64,000 nt of DNA from Pontibacter lucknowensis (GTDB lineage: Bacteria > Bacteroidota > Bacteroidia > Cytophagales > Hymenobacteraceae). The notes beneath the pieces are model-generated. The model had not been told where the DNA came from. It made no database searches and saw only the letters and a list, made by a program, of their open reading frames with translations. Where the stretch lies: positions 248,001-312,000 of the forward strand of contig NZ_FTNM01000005.1 in assembly GCF_900156415.1 (NCBI RefSeq), given 5' to 3'. Shown piece by piece: positions 1 to 8,525 of the stretch. The position numbers were made by a program, and so were the translations under genes. Every line of letters starts with the position of its first letter. The stretch's first letter is position 1.

Positions 1-510
1 GAATTTCAGCTCTCCGGCTCCCAAATCTAAAGGCACACCACCAAAAGTCTGCACCAGCAGGAAGTAGTCGAAGGCACGGAAGAACCTGGCCTCGGCAATC
101 AGCGAAGCAGGTATAGAGCCTACTTCAGCGGCGTTTTCAATGATGCCACTGGCAGTGTTTATGTTTGGGAAAGCGGCGCCCCACAGCACGTCGGCACGGC
201 TGCTGGAGGAGTTGATTTCTCCCTGCCCCGAGAGGTCCATCACCAGGAAGTTCTGATCCGCACTCTGCGCGTAGGTTACTTCATCAGTACCTGTCTGGGT
301 GGCGTTGTAGTAGTAGGCCTGGCCGTAGATGTAGCGCAGGTGCGCGTACATGGAAGTTATGCCGCCCTGAACGCCTTTCTCCGTTCTGAAGAAGCCGGGC
401 TCGTAGATACTGCGTGGCTGTTCATCCAGAATGTGCTCGCAGGACCCCAGGGACAAGGCCATCATCAGGGCTGAGCCTATGTAAAATTTTCTATTGAAAC
501 GTTTCATCAT
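1..510 (-). CDS. SusD/RagB family outer-membrane glycan-binding lipoprotein, C-terminus beyond the left edge
   Basis: Reading leftwards from the paired ATGs at 505-510, an open frame runs off the window, so only about the first 170 residues are visible. They begin with a basic start, a hydrophobic stretch and a lipobox (LSLGSC, Cys24), followed by EHILDEQPRS, the usual start of mature SusD proteins, and later by AEARFFRAFDYFLLVQTFGGVPL, the conserved SusD N-terminal helix pair, shown here as a family signature. SusD proteins sit on the cell surface as the lid of a SusC channel and bind oligosaccharides. The gene starts 9 bp after susC ends, so the two form the usual susCD pair. Its place beside xylan-degrading genes suggests xylo-oligosaccharide or glucuronoxylan fragments as ligand; that is inference from context. 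Confidence 0.93.
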   Translation of the reverse strand, partial: MMKRFNRKFYIGSALMMALSLGSCEHILDEQPRSIYEPGFFRTEKGVQGGITSMYAHLRYIYGQAYYYNATQTGTDEVTYAQSADQNFLVMDLSGQGEINSSSSRADVLWGAAFPNINTASGIIENAAEVGSIPASLIAEARFFRAFDYFLLVQTFGGVPLDLGAGELKF

Positions 511-518
511 TATCTCTT

Positions 519-3500
519 TTAGAATGTCACATTAAGACCAACCAGGAAATTGCGGGTCGATGGTGAGTTTGTACCTATAGTCAGCAAGCGTGGACGGTAG
601 GCAGTAGTTACTGCCGCGTTTTCGTCGCCGTACGAGTTGGTCTCCGGATCCATGCCTGACTCTTTGTGGAATGGCGAGAATAGCACGAATGGGTTTTGTG
701 CCGTTACGTACACACGCAGGTTGCCAATACCGGCACGCTGCACCCAGTTGCTGCTTCCGAAGTTATAGCCAAGTGAGATGGTGCGGATCTTCATGTAAGA
801 GGCGTCAAAGTAACCGAGGGTGCTGCCGTATTTCGGGTTGTCACCGCTTGTTATGCCACCTGGTCTTGGATACTTGCCACCGGTGTTCTCCGGGGTCCAG
901 TAATCAACACTTACGTTGTTACGGCGTCCGCTCAGCATGTTGAGGTAGCCGGAGGCTGAGTGTAGCGTGCTAATCAGAATACCGCCGCTCTGGAAGGCAC
1001 CCACAGCGCTCAGGTCAAAGCCTTTGTATGATATGCGGGTATTGAAACCTCCCTGGAAGTCTGGATTCACGTTCAGTATCTGGCGGTCTTCAGGACCAAT
1101 GGCCCTGGTCGGTGTGCCGTCGGCATTGTAGTCGCCGGTATACTTCACCTTGATCATCCCTGCGTTTCCGCCTGGCTCCAGAATATCACGATGCGGGTCT
1201 TCTTCCTGCCAGATGCCGATACGCTCGTGGTCGTAGATCACATTGATCGGCTGGCCTACAAACCACCAGTTCTGCTCATCTCTCTCAGCTCCCGAGGCAA
1301 GGGCCACAATTTTATTGCGGTTGCCATACACGTTCAAGCCGGCTTCCCAGGTCCAGCCGTTCAGGTTCTCGATGATCACGCCATTCAAACCGATCTCAAG
1401 GCCCTTGTTTTGGGTAGCCCCGATATTCGACACCACCGAGTTCACACCTGATGTGGAAGGCAGATTCACTCTAAGAAGAATATCTTCCGTATTGGTCACA
1501 TAGTATTCTACAGTACCCGACAGGCGGCTATTCAGGATGGAGAAATCCAAACCGTAGTTCCAGGTTTTGGAGAACTCCCAGCCAAGACCGGCATTCGGCA
1601 CTTCGGTTACATACAAGCCCGTCTGATAGTTGTCAGGACCGAAATTGTAGGGTCTGGTGCCGAGGCGGCCGAGCGTTGCATAAGGTTCAACAGCCTGGTT
1701 AGAGGTTTGTCCGTAGCCTGCACGCAGTTTCAGCATGTTCACCAGGCTCACATTCTCCATAAAAGACTCTCTGACAATGTTCCAACCGGCTGATACGGCT
1801 GGGTAGGTATGCCACTTGTGGCCTGGAGCCAGACGCGAAGAACCATCTGAACGAACGGTGAGGCTCAGCATATAGCGGTCGTCGTAGGAATACATGGCAC
1901 GCCCCATGTAAGACAGCAGACCCCATTTCGTATAGTGCTGCTCACCCGGGTTGATGGTGATCTCGCCGGCGGCCTGACCCAGGTTGTAGAACTGAAAAGC
2001 GTCGGCCGGAATGTCTCTGGCTGCAATACGCGATCTGTTATAAGTGTTCTCGGAGGCAGAGTAAAGACCCACTAAGTTCACATTGTGCTTACCCGCAAAA
2101 GTGCGGTCGTACATCAACAGGTTTTCGATGGTCCAATCCACAGTCTGCGCGTTGCTGATCGAGGCAGTAGAAGGTGTTGTTTCGTTCACAGTGTTGATCC
2201 CCTGCCCTGTGTAGGCACCACCGTGGCTCTGGCGATAGTTCAAGCCCAGGTTGGCTCTGTATTTCAAACCCTCCACCCCAGGTATAGCCACTTCGCCATA
2301 CAATGTATTATAGGAGCCGAATGATCTTGTTTCACTCAACCACTGATCTCTTATCCCTTTAAGCGTCTCTCTTGTGTATAGCCACTGGTCATCCTGCGGC
2401 ATTCTGATAATGCGCTTAAAGGTTCCGTCCGGGTTGTAAGGATCTGCAAGAGGCGACATGCTCAGGATATTGTAAAGACCTATGTTAGAACCTTCGGTAA
2501 CATTGTAGTTGTTATAGGTCGTAAAGCCCACCCGGAAAAGCTTGCCAATGCCCTGATCAAGAGAACCACGGACAGAATAGCGCGTGTACTGCTGGGTAGG
2601 AACCACCCCTTTGTCATTAAAGTAGCCGGCAGTAAAGTTGTAACTCCCATTTTCCATCCCCCCTGATATACCAAGGTCATGGCTGGTGATGATGCCGGTT
2701 CTGTAAAAGAGGTCCTGCCAATCGGTGTCTACATCATCCGATTCGTCCAGTGAGTTAGTGAAAACACCACCTGCATCACGACGAAGCTGCGCAAATTCAG
2801 GCCCGTTCATCATCGGGTACTTGGCGAAAACATTCTTCACCCCAAAAAAGCTGTTGTAGTTGATGCTCGCTTTTTGCCCCGCATTTCCTCTGTAAGTTGT
2901 TACCAATATCACCCCGTTAGCACCACGTGAACCGTAAATAGCTGTTGCAGAGGCATCCTTCAGAATATCAATGCTTCTAATGTCATTGGGATTGATGTCG
3001 GCTATAGAACCGGCGAAAGGTATACCGTCAAGCACTACCAGCGGGTCGTTTTCGGCAGTAAGCGAGCGCGTGCCACGAATACGGATCTGCATGGCGGCAC
3101 CCGGCTGTGAAGAAGATTGTGTGAACTCAACACCTGGCAGACGCCCCTGCAGGGCCTGCGAGATGTTGGCTGATGGCACGTCACGCATGGCCTCTCCACC
3201 TATCGATGCGACTGAACCTGTCACGGCTTCAGCTCGCTGGGTACCATAGCCTACCACCACAACTTCCTGTAGCGCTTTGGCATCGGTCTGCAAACTCACA
3301 TTGACTGTAGAGCGCCCACTAACAGGCACTTCCTGAGAAGTGTAGCCTATATAGGTAAACACGAGTGTGCCGTTTCCGTCAGGCAGGTTGATCGTGTAGT
3401 CGCCAGTGGCAGTAGTCGGAGCGGCTGTGGTCGAGCCTTTCAACAGCACCGTCACCCCTGGCAACCCCTCTCCTGTTGCAGCATCTGTCACGCGGCCAGA

Positions 3501-3641
3501 AACACTGAATGCGTTCCCCTGTGCCAGCGCATGAAAGCCTGTTGCCATGCACATGAGCAGCACAGTTATTACTTTGAAAACCTTCGGTTCCCACAACCGC
3601 CTGGTTAACAATTTTAGATTTTCAGTAAAATCACATTTCAT
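519..3641 (-). CDS. SusC/RagA family TonB-linked outer-membrane transporter
   Basis: Outer-membrane TonB-dependent channel that takes up oligosaccharides with its SusD partner. After a signal peptide ending near FHALAQG comes a CarboxypepD_reg-like domain (VSGRVTDAATGEGLPGVTV), then the plug domain containing VVVVGYGTQ and ILKDASATAIYGSRGANGV, both SusC hallmarks, then a long beta-barrel ending in aromatic F (LNVTF). Length of about 1040 residues is normal. The frame is open 29 codons further upstream, but I place the start at the ATG ending at 3641 because it gives a plausible basic n-region (MKCDFTENLKLLTRRL) before the hydrophobic core. It is transcribed away from the LacI gene, with a LacI-type operator 344 bp upstream. 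Substrate (xylan fragments) is inferred from neighbouring genes. Confidence 0.95.
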   Translation of the reverse strand: MKCDFTENLKLLTRRLWEPKVFKVITVLLMCMATGFHALAQGNAFSVSGRVTDAATGEGLPGVTVLLKGSTTAAPTTATGDYTINLPDGNGTLVFTYIGYTSQEVPVSGRSTVNVSLQTDAKALQEVVVVGYGTQRAEAVTGSVASIGGEAMRDVPSANISQALQGRLPGVEFTQSSSQPGAAMQIRIRGTRSLTAENDPLVVLDGIPFAGSIADINPNDIRSIDILKDASATAIYGSRGANGVILVTTYRGNAGQKASINYNSFFGVKNVFAKYPMMNGPEFAQLRRDAGGVFTNSLDESDDVDTDWQDLFYRTGIITSHDLGISGGMENGSYNFTAGYFNDKGVVPTQQYTRYSVRGSLDQGIGKLFRVGFTTYNNYNVTEGSNIGLYNILSMSPLADPYNPDGTFKRIIRMPQDDQWLYTRETLKGIRDQWLSETRSFGSYNTLYGEVAIPGVEGLKYRANLGLNYRQSHGGAYTGQGINTVNETTPSTASISNAQTVDWTIENLLMYDRTFAGKHNVNLVGLYSASENTYNRSRIAARDIPADAFQFYNLGQAAGEITINPGEQHYTKWGLLSYMGRAMYSYDDRYMLSLTVRSDGSSRLAPGHKWHTYPAVSAGWNIVRESFMENVSLVNMLKLRAGYGQTSNQAVEPYATLGRLGTRPYNFGPDNYQTGLYVTEVPNAGLGWEFSKTWNYGLDFSILNSRLSGTVEYYVTNTEDILLRVNLPSTSGVNSVVSNIGATQNKGLEIGLNGVIIENLNGWTWEAGLNVYGNRNKIVALASGAERDEQNWWFVGQPINVIYDHERIGIWQEEDPHRDILEPGGNAGMIKVKYTGDYNADGTPTRAIGPEDRQILNVNPDFQGGFNTRISYKGFDLSAVGAFQSGGILISTLHSASGYLNMLSGRRNNVSVDYWTPENTGGKYPRPGGITSGDNPKYGSTLGYFDASYMKIRTISLGYNFGSSNWVQRAGIGNLRVYVTAQNPFVLFSPFHKESGMDPETNSYGDENAAVTTAYRPRLLTIGTNSPSTRNFLVGLNVTF

Positions 3642-3984
3642 AAGTGCTAAGGTTTGATTTGAATTTGCTTTAATGGTATTGCTTGGTATTATTGCCTTTG
3701 ATCTGGTATTATCAATTCCGACACGCACTGCTGCCGGACCACTAGAGCATTCTCTAAACCTTAGCCATTCTCACTTCCAATTCACACTTACCGGCTATAT
3801 CTAATCTTGCTCATCTGCTTACTCCATCACTTCCATCTCAGCACCCAAACCTCAAAATCACTATATTGCTCATGCTTATGGGTACTTGCACTGGCACTCT
3901 TATAACAACACCTCTTATAGGCGGCATTCTAAAAGTGAGTAATTGCTCAATAGCAAAGTAAACTTGTAACTTATTTTTATTAAT

Positions 3985-3998
3985 TGCAACCGATTGCA
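3985..3998 (-). promoter_or_regulatory. LacI-family operator on the susC side
   Basis: TGCAACCGATTGCA is a 14-bp near-palindrome with the central CG step typical of LacI/PurR-family operators; six of seven base pairs are symmetric. It lies upstream of a TTACTTTG -7-like word for susC and shares ten identical bases with the second site at 4221. The obvious binder is the LacI-family protein encoded at 4266; binding is inferred. Confidence 0.7.
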
Positions 3999-4220
3999 GA
4001 AACTTTTTTAAGATTTTATCCCTGATACGCTTTAAAAGCTGTTTGGTTGAGCAGATATTTTGCTATTAAAAATACAGCACAATCATACAAAAACACACAA
4101 AGCACCTTAACCTAGCACATAACTAAGCCAGATCGCAATATTTCGTATTATAAAAGGTGATTAAGTACTCAATTTTTTTAGTCTTCTTGCAAAACAAAAC
4201 CGTACATAGACTTTTATTAT

Positions 4221-4234
4221 TGCAACCGATTTCA
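4221..4234 (+). promoter_or_regulatory. LacI-family operator in front of the LacI gene
   Basis: TGCAACCGATTTCA repeats the first ten bases of the operator at 3985 and keeps the central CG, with a degenerate right half. It ends 31 bp before the LacI start codon and overlaps the position expected for its promoter (TTACTTTG follows directly), so it fits autoregulation and co-control of the downstream xylan genes. Confidence 0.65.
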
Positions 4235-4265
4235 TTACTTTGTTTAAACATGCTACGAACCCGCA

Positions 4266-5309
4266 ATGGAGAAGGAAATAACCATATATGATATAGCCAG
4301 GGAATTATCTATCTCCCCTACCACAGTAAGCAGGGGACTAAACAACCACCCGGCTGTAAACAAGAGTACCAAACAGAAAATATTTGATGCGGCAGCGCAG
4401 ATGGGCTACCGCTCCAATGCCTTCGCCAGCAACCTCCGAAAAAAGCGCACCAATACCATCGGTGTTATCGTGCCGCTCCTGAACAGTAATTTCCAGTCGT
4501 CGGTAATGGCGGGTATGGAAAAAGTGGCAAACGAGGCCGGCTATAACCTGATCATAAGCCAGTCACTGGAAAATGCGCAGAAGGAGATCGCCAATGCCAG
4601 AACCATGTTCGAGAGCCGTGTAGATGGGCTACTGGTTTCAGTGGCGTACGACACGGAGAATATCGACCATTTTGAGCCCTTCTTCAGCAAAGGCATACCG
4701 CTTTTGTTTTATGACCGGGTGCCAGAGCACAAGCAATGCACCAGTATTGTGATCAACAATATTCAGGCTGCGCACAAAGCTACCACACATCTACTCGAGC
4801 AAGGCTGCCAGCGCATTATACACATCAGCGGCAACCACCGCATCAATGTGTACAAAGACAGGCTCAAGGGATATAAATATGCTTTGATGGATCACAACAT
4901 CGCCTCTCGGGAGGATTATATCATAGAGACTGACCTAAGCGAGAAGGCGGGTGAAGAGGCAGTACAGAAAATTCTGGAGATGGACCCGCGGCCTGACGGC
5001 ATTTTCGTGGCCAACGACAACTGCGCCGTGAGCTGCATCAAGGCCCTCAAACAAGCCGGCATCGCTATACCTGATGATATTGCCGTCGTGGGCTTCAACA
5101 ACGACCCTATCACGCGCATCATCGAGCCTAACCTGACCTCTGTGAACTACCCTGGCTACGAGATGGGCGAAGTGGCTGTCAGAAGCCTGATCAATTATCT
5201 GGACGGCGTGTCAGATGTGAGCATCACCAACACTATCACACTAAACTCGGAACTGGTAGTGCGGGAATCTTCGCAGAAGAAAGAGAAAGCGAAGGCCAGA
5301 CTGGCCTAA
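4266..5309 (+). CDS. LacI-family transcriptional regulator of the xylan/xylose locus
   Basis: A 347-residue LacI/GalR protein. The N-terminus has the classic helix-turn-helix and hinge (YDIARELSISPTTVSRGLN, then an Asn-Leu-Arg-Lys-Lys segment), followed by the periplasmic-binding-like effector domain from about residue 62 (NTIGVIVPLLNS) to SVNYPGYEMGEVAV near the end. Such proteins bind palindromic operators and release or bind them on sensing a sugar. Two matching operators lie just upstream. It is divergent from susCD and heads the GH67-to-xylE series, so control of xylan use is the likely role; xylose, a xylo-oligosaccharide or a glucuronate derivative could be effector. A hairpin just after the stop separates it from GH67. 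Confidence 0.92.
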   Translation: MEKEITIYDIARELSISPTTVSRGLNNHPAVNKSTKQKIFDAAAQMGYRSNAFASNLRKKRTNTIGVIVPLLNSNFQSSVMAGMEKVANEAGYNLIISQSLENAQKEIANARTMFESRVDGLLVSVAYDTENIDHFEPFFSKGIPLLFYDRVPEHKQCTSIVINNIQAAHKATTHLLEQGCQRIIHISGNHRINVYKDRLKGYKYALMDHNIASREDYIIETDLSEKAGEEAVQKILEMDPRPDGIFVANDNCAVSCIKALKQAGIAIPDDIAVVGFNNDPITRIIEPNLTSVNYPGYEMGEVAVRSLINYLDGVSDVSITNTITLNSELVVRESSQKKEKAKARLA

Positions 5310-5319
5310 TTCTGTCGGG

Positions 5320-5350
5320 CAGGTATAGCACTGTAGTAGTGCTATACCTG
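5320..5350 (+). terminator. Perfect hairpin made of two inverted copies of the AGGTATAGC word
   Basis: Left arm CAGGTATAGCACT (5320-5332), 5-nt loop, right arm AGTGCTATACCTG (5338-5350): a perfect 13-bp stem 10 bp after the LacI stop. There is no strong T-run, so termination may be partial. The arms are two head-to-head copies of the repeat found throughout the window, an arrangement that parallels DNA uptake sequences doubling as terminators in Neisseria and Haemophilus. Confidence 0.7.
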
Positions 5351-5379
5351 TTCCGGTTTATACCTTAAAAGCAAACCGC

Positions 5380-7545
5380 ATGCACAAGAAACCTTTACTC
5401 GTTTTGCTTCTCTTGCTCCTGAGCCTGACCACGCACCAACAGGTATGCGCCGAAGACGGCTACAGACTCTGGCAGCGTTATGACCTGGTGCAGGACGCCG
5501 CCAAGTTGTCCGCTTACCGGCAGGCCATTGGTGAGCTGGTTGTTACCGGCGACTCCCCCACTATTGCCGCCGTACGCAAAGAGTTACAGTCGGGCCTGAA
5601 TGGCTTGCTGGGGCAGGCGGTGAAAGTGTCGCAGGCGCCCGGCCAATCACCTGCGCTGGTGGCGGGAACCCCTGCCAGCTCCGCTTTCATCAAAAACACA
5701 GGTATAACAGACCGCCTGAAACCGCTTGGTGACGAAGGTTACCTCTTGCTCAGCACACAGCAAAACGGCCGCTCCTATACCTTGATTGCAGCCAACTCAG
5801 ACATCGGGGTGCTCTATGGCAGCTTCCATTTCCTGAGACTCCTGCAAACGAACCAGGACATCAGCAAGCTCTCGTTGAGTAGCAAGCCAAAAATCCGGCA
5901 CCGCGTGCTCAACCACTGGGATAACCTGGACCGCACTGTGGAGCGGGGCTACTCCGGTTTCTCGCTCTGGGACTGGCACCGCCTTCCCGACTACATTGAC
6001 CAGCGCTACATCGACTACGCCCGCGCAAACGCCTCCATCGGCATCAACGGCACGGTGCTCACCAACGTAAACGCCAACGCCCTGGTGCTCACGGCAGACT
6101 ACATTGCTAAAGTGGCCGCGCTGGCTGATGCTTTCCGCCCTTATGGTTTGAAGGTATACCTGACTGCCCGTTTCAGTGCGCCCATCGAGATTGGCGGCCT
6201 GAAAACTGCAGACCCGCAGGAGCCACAGGTGCAAGCCTGGTGGAAAGAAAAATCAGACGAAATCTACAAGGCTATACCTGACTTTGGCGGCTTCCTGGTG
6301 AAGGCTAACTCCGAGGGGCAGCCGGGCCCTCAGAACTATGGCCGCAACCATGCCGAAGGTGCCAATATGCTGGCCGATGCCGTGGCCCCTTACGGGGGTA
6401 TTGTCATGTGGCGCGCCTTCGTGTACGACGACAAGGAGCCCGACGACCGCGCCAAGCAGGCCTACAACGAATTCAAACCACTGGACGGCACCTTCCGCGA
6501 CAATGTGCTGGTTCAGGTGAAGAACGGGGCCATCGATTTTCAGCCGCGCGAGCCTTTCCACCCACTGTTCGGTGCCATGCCGAAAACTCCGCTTATGATG
6601 GAATTCCAGATCACGCAGGAGTACCTGGGGCAGGGCACTAGTCTGGCCTACCTCTCCCCGATGTACAAGGAGACGCTGGACGCTGACACCCACGCCAAGG
6701 GCAAAGGCTCCACGGTGGCCAAAGACATAGACGGTACGCTGCACAAGCACTCGCTCACAGGTATAGCGGGTGTGGCCAACATCGGCACTGACCGCAACTG
6801 GACAGGTCACCACTTCGGGCAGGCCAACTGGTATAGCTTCGGCCGCCTCGCCTGGGACCACAGCCTCTCTTCTGAAGAAATCGCGGATGAATGGGTGCGC
6901 ATGACGTTTACGAACACCCTAGCCTTTGTGAAGCCGGTAAAGGAAATCATGCTGGGCTCACATGAAACGGTGGTGAACTATATGACTCCGCTTGGCCTGC
7001 ACCACATCATGGCCTGGGACCACCACTACGGCCCCGGCCCCTGGATAAAAGACAAGCACCGCGCCGACTGGACTTCGGTGTACTACCACAAGGCAGATGA
7101 AAACGGTATCGGTTTTGACCGCACCAAGACGGGTAGCAATGCCGTAGCACAGTACTTCCCTCCAGTAGCCAAGCAGTTTGGCAACCTGAAGCAGGTGCCC
7201 GAGAAATATCTGCTGTGGTTCCACCATGTGGGTTGGGACTACAAAGTAAAATCGGGCAGAACGCTGTGGGACGAGCTGTGCTATAGGTATAGCGACGGTG
7301 TGAAAGGCGTGCAGCAGATGCAACAGATCTGGGACAGCATGCAGGAGCAGGTGGACGAAGAGCGGTTCCAGCACGTGAAAACCTTCCTGAATATGCAGGA
7401 AAAAGAAGCGAAATGGTGGCGAGATGCCTGCCTCCTCTACTTTCAGACCTTCTCCAAACGCCCGATTCCGCAAGACTTAGAAAAGCCAGCCTATACGCTG
7501 GAGCACTATATGCGCCTGGACCCAAAATTTGTTCCTGGCATCTAA
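5380..7545 (+). CDS. aguA: GH67 alpha-glucuronidase
   Basis: Removes (4-O-methyl-)glucuronic acid from the non-reducing end of aldouronic acids released from glucuronoxylan. The 721-residue length matches GH67. A signal peptide (residues 1-24, long Leu run, ending VCA) points to periplasmic action. The catalytic region is clear: the acid candidate Glu312 in KANSEGQPGP, and Asp386 (AIDFQ) and Glu414 (QITQEY), 28 residues apart as in the characterised Cellvibrio enzyme. Other family signatures are DNLDRTVERGYSG, HNVL-type loop WRAFVYD and the C-terminal LWFHHVGWDY. It leads a tightly packed group with the SDR gene, and works after the GH10 xylanase has cut the chain. Confidence 0.96.
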   Translation: MHKKPLLVLLLLLLSLTTHQQVCAEDGYRLWQRYDLVQDAAKLSAYRQAIGELVVTGDSPTIAAVRKELQSGLNGLLGQAVKVSQAPGQSPALVAGTPASSAFIKNTGITDRLKPLGDEGYLLLSTQQNGRSYTLIAANSDIGVLYGSFHFLRLLQTNQDISKLSLSSKPKIRHRVLNHWDNLDRTVERGYSGFSLWDWHRLPDYIDQRYIDYARANASIGINGTVLTNVNANALVLTADYIAKVAALADAFRPYGLKVYLTARFSAPIEIGGLKTADPQEPQVQAWWKEKSDEIYKAIPDFGGFLVKANSEGQPGPQNYGRNHAEGANMLADAVAPYGGIVMWRAFVYDDKEPDDRAKQAYNEFKPLDGTFRDNVLVQVKNGAIDFQPREPFHPLFGAMPKTPLMMEFQITQEYLGQGTSLAYLSPMYKETLDADTHAKGKGSTVAKDIDGTLHKHSLTGIAGVANIGTDRNWTGHHFGQANWYSFGRLAWDHSLSSEEIADEWVRMTFTNTLAFVKPVKEIMLGSHETVVNYMTPLGLHHIMAWDHHYGPGPWIKDKHRADWTSVYYHKADENGIGFDRTKTGSNAVAQYFPPVAKQFGNLKQVPEKYLLWFHHVGWDYKVKSGRTLWDELCYRYSDGVKGVQQMQQIWDSMQEQVDEERFQHVKTFLNMQEKEAKWWRDACLLYFQTFSKRPIPQDLEKPAYTLEHYMRLDPKFVPGI

Positions 7546-7558
7546 ACACACAGAAATT

Positions 7559-8317
7559 ATGCATTCAGATTCAAACACAGGTATAAAAACAGCCATCGTA
7601 ACAGGCGGTGCATCCGGCTTGGGCTATGCCATTGCCCGGAAGTTCGTGCAAAACAACATCCGCACCATCATCATTGGCCGAAACGAAGAAAAACTGCAGG
7701 CAGCCAAAGAGGCTTTTGGGGAGCTGTGCACCTACATCGCCTTCGACCTGACTAACCTGCCACAGATACCGGAACTGGTAACGCACATTGTGGAGGAATA
7801 TGGCCGCATCGACATTCTGGTGAACAACGCGGGCATCAACATGAAAAAGCCTTTTACGGAAGTGACCGACGAGGAATTTCAGACGATACTCCTGACCAAC
7901 GTAAGCTCCGTTTTCGCTTTGAGCCGGGAAGTGGTGAAGACCATGCTCCCACACGGCAGCGGTGCCATCGTGAACATCAGTTCCATGGCGTCTCAATACG
8001 GTATACCGAAGGTGATTGCCTATACCGCCTCCAAAACAGCCATCGAAGGGATGACGAGAGCCATGGCTGTGGACCTGTCGCCGCAAGGTATACGCGTGAA
8101 CTGTGTGGCCCCTGGCTTCATTGCCACCGACATGTCGGCCAAAGCCCTGAACAACGATCCGGAACGCAAAAACAAGGTGCTCTCCAGAACACCGATGGGC
8201 AAACTGGGCGAACCTGCCGACGTGGCCGATGCCGTTTACTTTTTCTCAACCGAAGGCGCCCGCTACGTAACCGGCACCGTGCTGCCCGTTGACGGTGGCA
8301 ACTCCATCGGTTTCTAG
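7559..8317 (+). CDS. SDR-family oxidoreductase, possibly acting on a uronate
   Basis: Classical short-chain dehydrogenase of about 250 residues: cofactor motif TGGASGLG near the start, NNAG, and the catalytic Ser plus YTASK motif, ending in the substrate-loop and VDGG segment. It most resembles gluconate 5-dehydrogenase/KduD-like enzymes by eye. An in-frame TTG-type start at 7529 would overlap GH67; I prefer the ATG at 7559, 13 bp after that gene. Because GH67 yields glucuronate, a D-fructuronate/mannonate reductase role (UxuB-like) is a reasonable inference, but uxaC and uxuA are not in the window and a sugar dehydrogenase role cannot be excluded. Confidence 0.85.
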   Translation: MHSDSNTGIKTAIVTGGASGLGYAIARKFVQNNIRTIIIGRNEEKLQAAKEAFGELCTYIAFDLTNLPQIPELVTHIVEEYGRIDILVNNAGINMKKPFTEVTDEEFQTILLTNVSSVFALSREVVKTMLPHGSGAIVNISSMASQYGIPKVIAYTASKTAIEGMTRAMAVDLSPQGIRVNCVAPGFIATDMSAKALNNDPERKNKVLSRTPMGKLGEPADVADAVYFFSTEGARYVTGTVLPVDGGNSIGF

Positions 8318-8525
8318 AAAAGTAACGACAGCACAAGCTCTGATCGGTGCTTTGCCGCTTTTAAATAAGGGATACCGCCATCAGTAAGGCGCCTTGCTTA
8401 AAAGAGGAACAGAGAAACCAAGGTATAGAACGAGCTGATTGGTTTTGCTTAAAGCCCAGAAGCCTTTGACTTAAGTTCTTTTGTTAAGCTACTTAAAATT
8501 TTCCGAGACACTTAAAACCAACATT

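Larger units (their letters stand above)
3642..4265. other. Divergent regulatory gap between susC and the LacI gene
   Basis: This 624-bp AT-rich stretch has no plausible gene. It holds two LacI-type operators (3985-3998 and 4221-4234). Next to each, reading towards the controlled gene, is the word TTACTTTG, one base off the Bacteroidota -7 consensus TAnnTTTG: on the minus strand after the first operator and on the plus strand just after the second. The susC mRNA would then have a long leader of more than 300 nt. No terminator or riboswitch was recognised. Confidence 0.6.

Noticed and set aside
6253-6861. 202-codon minus-strand frame opposite the GH67 gene
   Set aside because: Shadow of the GH67 codon pattern with no start context or domain.
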